DNA of 64,000 nucleotides from Colletotrichum lupini (Eukaryota > Ascomycota > Sordariomycetes > Glomerellales > Glomerellaceae): contig NC_064678.1 in NCBI RefSeq assembly GCF_023278565.1, positions 3,100,001 to 3,164,000 on the forward strand, written 5' to 3'. The notes beneath the pieces are model-generated. The model saw only the letters and a list, made by a program, of their open reading frames with translations. It was not told the origin of the DNA and searched no databases. A program made the position numbers and the translations under genes. Below, piece by piece: positions 50,695 to 63,119 of this stretch; positions within the stretch are counted from its first letter, which is position 1, and each line of letters begins with the position of its first letter.

Positions 50695-51808
50695 TCAGAA
50701 GCCCTCCCCTAGCTTGATCGTCCTCCCGCCTCCGTACCACAGCTGCCCATTACGAGCATCCAAACCCCTTTCCTGCCCAACAACCCACTCTCCAATCCAT
50801 TCGGCACCCGGACGGTCCCAGACCTCCTTCTCAAGCCACGCGTTGATCTCGTCAATGGCCTCAACCCACTTCTGCCTCGCCTCGGGCGTATCGTGGTCCT
50901 TTTCCGTAAGGTACCGACCAAGCGTGATGTGCGCGCTCGGCACCTGGTACCTCGACTCAATCTGCACGCCCGTCGACTGCGCGAGGGTGAAGATGTCGCG
51001 GCGAAGGTGGTGGTATGAGTAATCGTCCCCCTGCACGATGGCCTGTTGCTGGGCGGTCGGCGCCGGGCGCGGGCTCAGGGGCGGCTCGCCAGAGGCCGGG
51101 AGAAAGGAGACGGCGAAGGCGGAGAGGTCGTAGGAGATCATGGGTCTTACGAGACGGGACCTGTGAGAGTAGGTGTAGTCCGTGATGTAGTGGATCGCCG
51201 AGCGCATGTTATCCGTGAGAGTGATGATCTCTTCGGGCGTCTTGGAGTGCGTCACCTCGAGAGTTGTAAGGTGCATTCGGTGTTGGGGCATGAGCCAGAT
51301 ACCTTTTGAAGGTTCCCGTGTTAGTCAAGGGGGTCTCTGATGACTCTTCATAGTTGCACTGTTTAGGGGTCTCACTCGGTGCGGCTTTCTTAAGCAAAGA
51401 CTGCAGATAAGCCGAGAGTTGCACGATGTGATCTGGCGGCCGGGCCCAAAAGACCAAGCAGTTACGAGGGTCCTGGAAACCCGGTTCCATCTCCGGGTTT
51501 TCCAATCTCAGAAGAAAAGGGTCAATGATGAGCTCCTTGAAGTCGGGAGCAATGAACTTTTGCCTCTGCTGCTCATTTCTCTTCGTTCTGTGGGCTTGGT
51601 AGAGAGCCTGGATCTCCGCCTACGTAATTGTCACTCATCAGATTTGGATGCTTCTTTTGACAGGCTTGCATTGGATGTTGGACTTTACTGGGTTATCATT
51701 GCAAGCTTTAATGAAGGCTTCATATGGATTTTGACCGGGCAGGATCGTGATGCCAGACAAATCTTCCAATTTGTTCTTGGCATCGGTTGAGATGAGTTCA
51801 GAGCCCAT
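50695..51808 (-). CDS. 2H phosphodiesterase-like protein (RNA ligase / cyclic-nucleotide phosphodiesterase superfamily)
   Basis: Three exons, complement(50695..51302,51376..51619,51689..51808), encode 323 aa; introns are 73 and 69 bp. Exon joins give DNP-AEIQALYQAHR and AAPS-IWLMPQHRMHLTTLE. The two HxT motifs that define 2H enzymes are present: HLT in HRMHLTTLE and HIT in SAHITLGR, about 115 residues apart. The N-terminal region contains NCLVFWARPPDHIV. 2H proteins hydrolyse or transfer 2',3'-cyclic phosphate ends on RNA or nucleotides; the substrate is unknown for this fungal branch. The start MGSELIS at 51808 is preferred to an upstream in-frame ATG (51853), because homologous fungal proteins typically begin just before the conserved LEDLSG...NPYE segment (inference). 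Confidence 0.82.
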
Positions 51809-54658
51809 GGCGAAAGTCTGAGAAGAAAATGTCTTTTTGGAGTGTAGTGTCACTTGAATATTTCCTCAGATCTCGAGCAGATACTAGACAAAGACACGAG
51901 AATATAGGTACTCTGAGGAACGAGGCTTCGACGAGAACCGGAGCGAGAACGGAAAGTGGACGTGAGCGGAATAGGTCAAGCGCCAAGGCTGGACTTCGTA
52001 TTGAGTCCCGGTGAGTCAAATAAGGACTAAAGCTGTTGACGAACCTGGATAGCTTCAGAGTGAGGTCGCCGTCACCGCCAATCAATACGCCCTTCAGCTG
52101 CACCTCGGCCGCGAACCAATCACGGACAGGGAGACGGATGGGTGCCGTCGGTCACCGGCGGAGACTGCTTTTAATGACTAAGCTATACACGCTCTGCGCG
52201 GGGTCACATGACATGGAATCCTCCCGTGGTGCCATGGCCAATCGGGTATACTGTTGCCCCTGGGGCTCATCTTGTTTTGACTTCAGGCCTCTGAATTGCA
52301 GACGAGTTTACCATGAAGCATGTTATTACCTTCACACAATCAAGTCGTGATTGCACGTTTGCCTAAATCATAATAAATCATGCCGGGGCAAGTGCTCAAT
52401 CACTGCTGCAGAACATTGCAGGCCGCAGCTCTAGTGTCCCGGACGCTTTTGCACACGCGCAGTAGTCTAGGAGAATGGTATCGGACCTTCGAAATTCGAA
52501 GACTTGGATGACCGAACTCCAAGTGTGTATGTATACACTTTTCTCTGTTCTACTTTTACCTTCCAATTTAGCGACTAGAATTTACGAAATATGGACTCCT
52601 GTTCGTTTCTTAGGCATGCCCGGATTACGGGCATGCGAGTCGACTTTGGTGCAGAACGAAGACATCACAACTCCCACGCCTCTTTCCCCCCATTTTCTCA
52701 TCTGTCTCCTTCATTAGATGTATGTCTTGCTGCATGGCTGTTCCCACGAGACATCACTCGTTTCCTTGCTGGATATACGTGTTATCGTTTCCAGCTAGAT
52801 AATTCCACAAAGCACTATCGCCGTGTCTAATGTTGTTTCTTGTCTTCCCAGCTATTGTGGAAGAAGTCAGTCTCCCTTCCGTGACTCTTTCCGCATGGCC
52901 ATTAGTATGGCTACTATGATAAGCAGTCTCAAAGCTGGATATAGCATGAGCCGACATAGGTCAGTTTACTTACGTTTGCAAGTGGCATACAATATGGCTC
53001 TATACTCGTAGCTTTCTCTTACCATCGGCCTGCTGGTCGAAGTGATCCTTTTCGTTTACTCACGCATCGTTACCAACATCTGATGGAATGTACAAATCAA
53101 ACATCAACGTCGAACCACCCATTTCTACCTTGTTCCTGTCATCTGGTGAGCTCCAAGTCTTGGATTGATGTAGTCCTCTCAAGGAGGAGGTCGGGCATAT
53201 CATGCAAATATAAGACCTGCCGTTTCGGAAGAGCCTTTCCAAGATGATAATCTCTTGCCCCCTGATGAGACACTTCAGCGAGTGTCTCAGTCTCCCAATC
53301 ACCCTATGCTAGCTCCTCTTGAGAGAATCCGTCCTCATTAGCTTCAATAGTGCTCAGATGATGATCAATACTTTGCTCTGAAGATGTTGAGTGGTCCCAT
53401 CCTTAGATGCGCTGACTACCGGAACCAACAAATTCCTGCAGACATGTATTGAAAACAATATCATCAGTCTTAGTTCTGGTCACCGCACTTTCAACAACGA
53501 GAATATTCATTCTGTGTAGAGAGTAGCCTCTTAACTTCTTCTTCTTTTCTGCCCTTCAACGTTGTCAGGTTGTCAAGCAGAAAGTCTCTGCGAGTAGTTC
53601 TCGCCTTGAGAGTACATCACATATCTATGACAGGCCAAAGGTTGTAGAGAAAGACCTGGCTGAAAGGCACCGACTTATTTTCCTTTCAGGGGCACTCGCC
53701 TAGACTGCAAAGACTTAAGAGTGTCTTTGCTGAGCAAGGATATCTTGCTAAGGTTAAGCACAGTCTATCTGAACTTGACGTCGATTTTGAATCATTCTCA
53801 GTGCCCTGTCTCTCGCCACATCCATTCTGGTGATACTCAGCAAGATATACATAGATAATCAATTGCCCACACCTCTTGAGCAGAAGACTCTTCTTCTTTG
53901 AGACAGAGCTCATAGTCCTTTACTCAAAGTTACGCCCTGTCTCTAGAATGTAACGGACACATGACCAAGGGGCTCCTCTTGGAAGGCCATGGCTTCGTTA
54001 GGAAACCATCAAGTGATAGCTCTCGCCATAAAGAGCCATCAAGACGGGGAGCACCCGCCTTGTCACGCAAGTTCCTCTCATCACGAGAAGAGGCCAACTC
54101 TCAATGCCCTTTTGCGGGGCCTCTCACACAATGTTCCCATCTCCCTCCTCAGGGGCACCCGCCTTGTAAGACGTCCTCAGGGGATAGCTCTCGCCCCGAA
54201 TAGCTTCAAACGTCGAGGGCACCCGCCTTCTTGAGTCTAACCTTCTTCTCCGCTCTGAAGGCGGGAGCACATGACTTTTCGTGGGACCTCCCACAAAGAT
54301 TCTTCCATCCACCTTGAGCCTGGAAAACCCCCCAAAACTTTTCCACTTTCCACTTACCTCTCTTCTTCCCTCTTCTCAACACTCTCATCACTCTTACTGA
54401 GCTTCATCGCTTTGCCAGCTTCTGCCACACACCAAACCAGACCAAGTTCTTCTTCCTTTTGTTTCATCATCAACATCATCAGAAGCCCTCAGAGATCATC
54501 AACCTCTGCTGATTTTGGGGGTGTTTTGGCTGTATCTCGTCGTTGGTACATACCTCACTTCACCGCTCTACCCAGACTTCCCCTTTTTTCTTTGACCACC
54601 TCGAAAAAACCTCCTGTGGCAGACGTCTCCGTTGTCAGCTCATTGCTCTTTCGCAAGT
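51809..54658. promoter_or_regulatory. 2.85-kb divergent region upstream of the methyltransferase/SNF2 gene
   Basis: The region separates the 2H gene (-) from the large chromatin gene (+). No ORF with a recognisable domain is present. Its right end contains a 47-bp imperfect direct repeat (54015-54061 and 54183-54229) and a pyrimidine-rich leader (54330-54480) before the ATG at 54659. Confidence 0.5.
54015..54229. repeat. 47-bp imperfect direct repeat upstream of the methyltransferase/SNF2 gene
   Basis: Two units of equal length (54015-54061 and 54183-54229) share the ends GATAGCTCTCGCC and GCACCCGCCTT and differ in the middle. A third GCACCCGCCTT-like copy lies near 54154. Their spacing of 168 bp, about 430-640 bp before the start codon, is compatible with a promoter or 5' UTR element. 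Confidence 0.7.
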
Positions 54659-57600
54659 ATGGATTTCCCCTTTGGCCAAGATGAGCAGGGAAATCCTCTC
54701 CCGGATCCCGATCCCGCGAATATTCTTGGCCCCAATCCCGACGAAGGATGGCCTAAGGATGAACATCCACAACAAGGGAACCGCCAGGTTGTCGGTGGTT
54801 TTCTCGAAGATCTCCCTGACCTCGATGATCTTGACGCTCACCTTAGGGACCCTGGCTCATCTGCTTTGAGTATCGACTTCCACACGAGTTTCGAGGGGAT
54901 TTTGCCTCCCCTCGCTTCTCCAAACGGTTCGGCCGACCAGGGCTTGGGCCCGACAGTCCTCCCAGAAACTGAACAGGCCAAGAATAACAGCAATGACCTC
55001 GCCTATGGGCCCGGCAATGGCCACGCCGCCATGGAGCAATTTTACACTGATGACGAGGGCCGGTTATGGTTTCTTAACAGCCAAGACTACGACAGTAATG
55101 GCCAACTCATCGCGACTTACAGGTACATCGACGATAATGGGGATCAGTGGACGCGCCAACAGATTGTACCCCTGGTACCATCTGAGCAGACCTTCGGCCA
55201 GGATAACGATCGCCATGACGACCCTATGGTTCAACAAAACCAGGACTTGATGCACAGTCAAGGCTTCAACCAAGGCTCTCCATCCTATGTTCCAGTCGGA
55301 CCTCCAGTCGAGGATTACTATGGTGGCCAACATGGTGGCTCCACCTCGCAGGGACTATATGGTAGCCTTGCCCCCAAGGCTTCTCGCTTGACTGCTGAGT
55401 CTCCGTCGGGTTCTGCATATCGGTCGGTGTATTCGCCTCGCGTGGGTTCTCATACTCACGTGATTTCGGGTCGCGCTGCTTCTGCACCTGGACTCAATTT
55501 TACAACCCATTCACCTTCTGGATCTCAGTCCACTTCAGCGAATTCAGAACCCGGAGCAAATTCCACACCTCAGCCCACCATGGATCAAGCAGTGCCTGTT
55601 CTGGTCATGGATGAGCGATCTGTGAACCGCCCGCGCGACGCCTTTCCAATCATCTTCGACAAGGCATTGAAGCTCGGTCTGAAAAAGCTCCTTGATGCCG
55701 GCGGCGTGTCGTTCAGGATTGCGACCATGTGCTCCGGCACGGATGGTCCCATCCTGGCTCTACGCGAGTTCGTTGAAGCGGCCACCGCCTGCGGCTATCC
55801 GGGACTCCTTCAGTACAATCATGTCTTCAGCGTTGAGATCGAACCGTTCAAGCAAGCCTTCATTCGTCGCAATGCAGCTCCTTCAGGCCCGATCTTTCGC
55901 AATGTCGTCGACGTTGGCATGCCCGGAGCTACTCAGGCGTAAGTTCTTCAGCCCTCACCAGCGTTCGCTCATGTACTGACAGTAATGTAGTATGACGGCT
56001 TCCGGAGCCATGGCCGATATCCCTCTGGGAATCGACATTCTCATTGCTGGAAGCTCTTGCGTCGACTTTTCGAGCCTGAACTACGCCAAGAACGACAAGA
56101 AGAAGAAGTCTGGTCTCAACAAGCTTTTCGAGCGATTCAAGGGCGTGGGCATCTCAGCCATTCAACAGGACGACCCGATGGCCAGTCAAGTTGTCGATGG
56201 CCTTCAACAAATCTTCGAGAGCATCAAAGATGAGAAGGGAGAGTCAACCAAAACTTTCCTGTCCATTCTCATGTACACCCACGCACATCGGCCCAAAATC
56301 GTCATCTTGGAGAACGTTACAAGAGCTCCGTGGGACCAATTCAGGGACTTCTGGCTGCCAAGCATCGGATACGTGGCGGCGTATGCCCAGGTCGACTCCA
56401 AGAACTTCTTGGTCCCTCAAACGAGGCAGAGGAAATATCTGCTCGGGGTGGATGCTCGCTACTATGGAAACAAGGCCGAGGAGATCGTCAACACATGGGT
56501 CAAACTCATGGACATTACGCAGTGGTTCAAGAATCCGCCTGACCTCCAGAAGTTCTTGCTTCCCCCGTCTGATCCGCGTGTGCTTCAGACTCGATTCCAG
56601 TTGGAACGAACGCTGCTCTCGAAGCCGAAGAGGGACGTCGAGGCTGTTCATTGTGCTGCCGATCATAGGTTGGCACGTCGAAAGGAAGAGCTCGGCACGT
56701 CGAACCCGTATACTCGGATGGATGACAGAGGCAACGTTCAGCCCCGCGAGGACACCTGGCAGGGCGTCATCTCAGTCTATACTTGGCGAATGCAGGATCT
56801 CCTTGACATCGAGTACCTGAGAGCACAGAAGAAGGGGTACGACTTCACCCACAAAATGTTCATTCTTGACGTCGGACAGAACGTGGATCGACAGAGCGGA
56901 AGGCTGGGGGTAATTCCGTGTGTTCTTCCCTCAGCTGATCTCTTCATCTCGTACGACGGCCGTCCTCTCCTCGGACTCGAGTGTCTCGCTGTGCAGGGCA
57001 TTCCCGTTGACCGCATCTCGCTTTCGGTCGAGGCGGAAAACCAGCTCAAGGACCTTGCCGGAAACGCCATGACGACCACCGTGGCCGGTGCAGCTATCCT
57101 CTGTGCCCTCATTGCCGAGTTCAGGTTCAAGACGAAGGCAAGCAACAGGCACTTGCAGGGCCTCGCTCAAGCCACCCCGCTGCTGCCTAGCAGCGTCGTT
57201 CATCAGACCTCGACTGACGAGGCCGGACCTTCCAGTTTGTTGGATTCTTTCCTTACACTGGACCCCTCCTCTCTTGGACGCAAAACCCACACATCTTCCA
57301 GCAGAAAAGGAAAAGAAATCGATCGATCATTTTCTGCCTCGCAAACTACTCCCAACAAGATGGCTTGGCAGGAGATCGTCTCCTCCGGCTGGGACGGCAA
57401 TAGATCAGTCGAGTTTTTCTGCACTCTCTGCCTCAATGGATGCCGTAAATGTCGCTGCGACGCCTTCCGCAAGCATCAACATACCGGTGTTTATCTGCGA
57501 TGCAAGGACTGCAATGAGACGCGCTGCCAAAGCTGTGCTGGAAATCCGGACCACAACTTTGATAGGGCTAACCCCATCGACGACGAGGTGTCAATCGGCA

Positions 57601-60600
57601 GAAGTTTGGCTCAAGAGCTTGCGATTGCTGCTTTGCCAGCTCATCTCTACATCGATTGGGCAGGTACCGATACCGCTTACAGTGTCGATATTCTCCACGA
57701 ACTCGACAAGCAGATCTTCAGCGATCACCTCGAGGCTTTACATCGCGCAATCCAGACGTGCGCAGGCGGAGTTCATTACTACCAGACGGACCTCAAGTTC
57801 AGAGACGACCTGACTGTGATTTACGAATCCGAAAAGTCAATCATCGTCGTTGTCATCACCGGAAAGGACGTTACGTGGAGCATGCATCTGAGACCCGTCT
57901 ATATCGAATTCGGGCGCCCATCGATTCGGAACGATACCTCAGCCAGCGAAGTGGCAATTCAATTGACTGCTCTAGGTTACGACCTTCGCCAACCTCTCTT
58001 GAAAGCAGTACTCACCGGCCATGACGCGGATTTCACTCCTATGGCAGACAGCTAGAAGCTGTTTGTCCAATGCAAAATCAACGTGGATCTGGTTCAAGAA
58101 CGCGCCAACGATGGGAGGATGAACGGTTTCACCCAGAAGCTTATTGAAGTCAACGGCCTTGCACCCTATTTAGTGAACGAAATCACGAATGTCATCAACG
58201 GGGACTACCACTTTACAGATAAGTGCGCAACCCCATTGGGGCTCCTCTTCACCAAGCACGATCCTCTCAGCCCCGTCTACATGATGCTCCAGACGAATTG
58301 CAACGGAGCTGCCGGAACCGACCGATGGGTCTTGACGAAGAACCCTAGAAAGCTTGAGCCGGATCAAGTGCGAGATATCATCTGCGTTTTCCCCAAAGGG
58401 TTCAAGCACCAAGAAGAACAGCCTCCGGGCTCTATAGTGTCGGCCGTGTTGCCTGGCGTATACACGTCTCTGCCGTCCGCCCTGGGTATCACCGTCCACG
58501 AGCGTGATCCAGCCCTACATGTTGGCCTCAAAGATTTGCAGGAGCAGGCTATCATGAACATCGACTGTCAATCTTCGATCCCGTCCATCATGATCAAAAT
58601 GGACAAGACCGACATGCACTTTCCAGTCAAGTCGCTCCTCACTCAGTTGACCCCCCCTTCTGGTACAAACAGCATGGCAGCTTCGTCCGATATCTGGTTC
58701 ACGATTGCCCAGCACGACATCAAGGATGCATTGGCACTGGCGTCTTCTGCCATCAACAAGTTGCCGGCCTCAGTATGTGCTGGACTTCTTACAGTTAGCG
58801 ACATCGTGCTGGATTCTGGTGATGCGTGCTACAAATGCTCGCCGACCGCTCCAAAGGCTCTTCATCACTGGGATGCGGATGGCAGCGTTGTACGAATCGA
58901 GAACGAGGCAGCGGCGACTCAAGCGGAGCAGGCTATGTTGCGACGACCAGCTCCTCTCGAGATCCAGGCCCGACTGGAGCTGAGTGAAGCTGACGAATAC
59001 AATGTGCTGAGCATGAGAATTCTGCTAAACCCAGCGTCGCTGGCGCACCGGGCGCATGGTTACTTCCCGGTCGACAAGGACATCATGTCGCCCATGGTTC
59101 GCTCAACTCGCGGAAGTGGCAATTTCCGTGTGGAAACGAGCTATCACGAGCCCAGCCTGAAGGGATTGCCCCCCTTCAAGGACAGCATGGTCGCCGTTCA
59201 GGCAGATTCCTATCCTCCTCAGGGCGTCTTCCGGACGCCCCGGTTTCTGCAGAATGGAATGATGCTTCGACAAGATCAAGTCGAGGCTTGTCAGTGGATG
59301 CTGCACCGCGAACAAGACGAACCGTTCACTGAAAGGGAATTCGAGGAGCGTGATCTTCCATCTGTGAACGTGCGCTTAAGTGCTGTTGCCGAGCTTGAGA
59401 ATTATGCCCGAGGAGGTGTCCTTGCACACGACATCGGCTACGGCAAGACTATAGTTACACTTGGTCTTGTTGATCATACAACGACTCGATCGCATGCAGA
59501 GTTTTCTATTCTAGAGCGTTCCAAGTGGTTGGGAACCACGGCGTTCATTCACATCAAGGCCACTTTGGTCATCGTGCCACCCCATATTGTGTCGCAATGG
59601 GCCAAAGAAGCTAAGAGATTTGTTCGTCAGCTCAGAGTCCTGGTGCTCACCAAAACGACTGATATCTCACGGGAGAGCATGGAAGCAGCAGACATCATCA
59701 TTGTCAGCAGCACTCTGATGTCTTCCGAGAAAAACATTGACAAGCTCGCTGCAATCGCCCAAATGCCATCGATCCGTCAGAAGAGATCGAACCGAGACTC
59801 CCAGGACTGGCATTACGAAGTGGTTGAAACCATCAAGCATGCCGCCTATGACCACAGCAACCCTGACAACCCGAACAATGCTCATGTCGTGGCGAGAATC
59901 CAAGGCCGCCGCACCATCAGCAATGATTGGGTCCGGAAAGCCGCAGCCGACATAGTGGGAGCTAGCGATCGGAAGACGCAGCAAACCGCCAAGGCGACAC
60001 CCAAAAAGAAGAAGGGCAAGGCAGCAAAGCCCAAGACGGCCGTCACCATTGATGTGAAGGAGGCCTTCCAGAATGGCGAGGTACTTGAAATGTACACTTA
60101 CCGCCGCGTGGTCTTTGATGAGTTCTCGTATGAGAACACATCCGTTGCAACCTTCTTCCAGAACGCTGTCGCGTCCTCGAAATGGATCCTCTCAGGTACA
60201 CCACCTACCATCAACCTCGGTCAGATCTGCGAGACTGGAGCGTTGCTCAATGTTCATGTTGCGCGACCGACGCCATCAATGCCGGGATTCTTCCCCAATG
60301 CCACGACTGGGCCCAAGGTATCCGAACTGACTGACGCCGAAACATTCCGCAGCTACACAGAGCCCTTGTCCGCCCAGCTCGCGGCCGATCGCCATGATCA
60401 GGGACAGCAATTCCTTCTTCACTACTTGCGGAAGAACAAGATGGAGATTCCAGGAGTGGAAATAACCGAGGCCGCCTGCTTCACTCCCATGAACACTCAA
60501 GAAGCCTTGGTATACAATCTTGTACAACAGGTTCTTCATGATGCAAAGTGGGACGTCGATGGCATGCCCTGTGGTCTTGATACTTTCCTTCGCACCATCT

Positions 60601-62408
60601 TGAACGAAGAAATGACCCAGAGGGCCGGTTCAAAGGCCAAGGCTGCCGGAAAATCTATCTGGTCAGATGCAGTCAACGCGTTAGTTCTCTTGTCTTCGTT
60701 GTCCGTTTCTTCCGGCCGAAAGGGATTCGAGGGCATGGGTTGGACAGAACCTAACGCGAAGCTGACTCTGGAGCGTCTCGGCAACCAAGCGTCTGCTGCA
60801 GCTGGTGATCACCTTTCCCGTTGCACCCGGATTCTGGTATCTCTCTTCGACAAAATGATGTACCTGGCGAATATGGTCAGCAACGATGCTGATACAGGCA
60901 GTGGAAAAGCTAAAAAAGATGCCTACTTTGGTCATATGGAGGAGATTTTCGATTTCATGAGGAACACCAACGGCGACTCTGATGATAGTGCGTTCATCAA
61001 CTATCTCCATGATGCGATCGTCTACCGAAACTCGATCCGCCCAGATTACATTCCTACTCGAGAGAACTATTGGGACTGCAACTTATGGTCCGAGTGGATG
61101 GGTGGCCCTGGAACATACAATTCTGCCCATTGGTGGCTTCTCGACTCGGATCACGACTTGTCCGATGGTGAGTTGGACAGCTTGCAGAACCGGTGGGTCG
61201 GCTCTGGTGGTGACCAGAGCGATGACCGAGAGGCTCTCATCGACCTCATTCGCCAAGAGCAGGACAGCCAGGATAAACGCGAGGAAATGGCTTTGGCTAT
61301 TGGACTGAAGGACACCGGCGACATGACGGCTCAGCTTCAAAAGCATTTCGATGGAAAAGCCACCAAAGACGACTATGAATTCGGCATTCAGATTCCAGCT
61401 CACCGACCACAGAAGGGCAAGACGATTAAACCCCGTGGACAGGCCATTGACGAGACTTTGAACAGTTTCATCTTGGTTGTGCAAAGCGTCCAGGCTGGCA
61501 TCAAGCTCACGACGGAGGCATGGCGGCGCTGCATGTTTCTGATGAAGTTGAACCATGTTCTTCATGGAAGCCATAGCCCGCTGTCCACCACCTGCAACGT
61601 CTGTGATCGCGTTACTGCCGATTCTGACATGTTTCATTCTATTGCATGCGGTCACTCGCTTTGCAAGTACTGCTTTGATGCTTTCACTGAGGCTGGTGGT
61701 CAAATGTGCCCCATGCAAAGCTGCAAGGCATTCAGTCGTGGATCATTTGTCCCTAGCGAGATATTTGCCACGCCCGCCAACCTGCAGCACGATCTTTCGG
61801 CCGTTCCCAGTGCCAAGGTATCCGACATGGAGAACGTCATGTTCAACAATGTCCTTGATGACGAGAAGGTCCTGATCTTTGCTGCGTACGCGGGCATCAA
61901 GAAAGAGGTCTACGACCACCTCATTCGCAGCGACAACGGCTTTAGCGTTTACATGACCGACGGAGGCGATGAGGACTCGAATCAGATTGAGGCATTCAAA
62001 GCGCACCATGGAAAGGCCGTTCTGATCCAGAGTCTCATGTCTTCGGAGTCCGCTGGCACAAATTTGACCGAGGCGAACCATCTCATGTTTGCTGGAGTTC
62101 TGTATACAGACTCGGAAAGCTACGACATGTACATGAGACAGGCCAAGGGACGTCTCATTCGATATGGACAGAAGCGTCCCGTGTTCGTCTATCACTTCAT
62201 CACCCCGGCTACGCTTGAATTTGATATCTTCAACAAGCGTCATGGTAACCGCATCCGCCACTTCGGTGAGGAAGGACGCATTGCTATCCCGGTCACTGAG
62301 GACGGAGAGAAGGACCCGAGATTCCCTCTGTATTTCCGTCCATACTTGGAGACCGCATCGATGGAGAAGCTTCTGCGCTCCGTGGAATTCGAGGAGTACG
62401 AGAAGTGA
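54659..62408 (+). CDS. C5-cytosine DNA methyltransferase / SNF2 ATPase fusion (DNMT5/RAD8-type), interrupted by one in-frame TAG
   Basis: Exons are 54659..55938 and 55991..62408. The 52-bp intron has GTAAGT, branch TACTGAC and ATGTAG, phase 2. Translation reads 1114 codons to a TAG at 58053-58055, then another 1450 codons in the same frame to TGA at 62406. The order is: a disordered acidic N-terminus with a short FYTDDEGRLWFLNSQDYD-type segment; methyltransferase motif I (ATMCSGTDG, about residue 355); motif IV with catalytic Cys450 (AGSSCVDFSSLN); ENV 534-536; QTRQRKYLLGV; and motif X (LAGNAM). A Cys cluster follows (57420-57536). After the TAG come an SNF2 N-lobe with Walker A GYGKT (59436-59450), DEFSYE and SGTPP, a C3HC4 RING (61593-61727), and the helicase C-lobe with QAKGRLIRYGQ (62139-62171). 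DNMT5 is an ATP-dependent maintenance methyltransferase; RAD8-type fusions share this layout. The break may be nonsense, an unrecognised 48-nt intron (58008-58055), or two genes; the second half has no good own start. Confidence 0.85.
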
Positions 62409-63119
62409 ATGGCAACCCAGGATGGCGGCGCATCGACTGCAAGAGTCTGATGAAAATGTCTCATTCACGTTGCCAAAGTTTCGGCAAGGGCGATGACTTC
62501 CGAGTTCGCTCAGTTCGGGAGGTTTGGGAGAGGGACTTGGAATGAGAGGTTTGGAATGGGGGGTTTGGTACGGGAGGTCTGGAGAGGGAAGTTTGGCAAC
62601 TTGTTTTCGGAGGGGATTCTTAATGCTGTTTGAGTACATCACGTTTGGACCGGCCGAAGGTGGGAGGCGGATATCGAACGATGGGAACGAATCTGGTTTG
62701 TTTGCAGGGCTCGAGTTTGACAAGGTAGCACAGAAAATATCTAAAGATCATTTGATCACCAAAACGGCGTTCCACGTAATTCTCAATCGCCTATCGAGGG
62801 CGTGATGGAGAGAGCCAAGCAGCCATAGTTGCCCGGCATGGCTTGGCGACTGTGTAAAGTTTCATACCCTCGTGACCTTCCGCCTCTACGGGAAATCGTG
62901 GCCAATTTGATAGCATTTCTAGCTGGTTGAACCGCCCCTTTGCCCAGTCACAGAGGCGCCGCCTTGCACTCTTTCAACATGCCGAGGCAGACTCGGGCTG
63001 GGTTCCCTTCCCTTGCTGAACAGACATCGTACACACAAGCGCCATCATCAAGTGTTCCCCATCGCCATTGACTTGCCGCCCTCCCGCGGCAAAAAGCATA
63101 TCTCAGCCATCCGCTCCGC
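62409..63119. other. Convergent 3' intergenic region
   Basis: This 711-bp interval holds the 3' ends of the methyltransferase/SNF2 gene (+) and ureidoglycolate lyase (-). A G-rich stretch with repeated GGAGGTTTGG/GGGAGGTCTGG-like segments lies at about 62516-62600. No gene is seen. Confidence 0.45.

Noticed and set aside
58083..62408. Treating the SNF2 half as an independent gene starting at 58083
   Set aside because: The codon at 58083 is GTG and the first in-frame ATG (58119) lies inside conserved-looking sequence. There is no room for a promoter, and the frame is continuous with the methyltransferase apart from one TAG.
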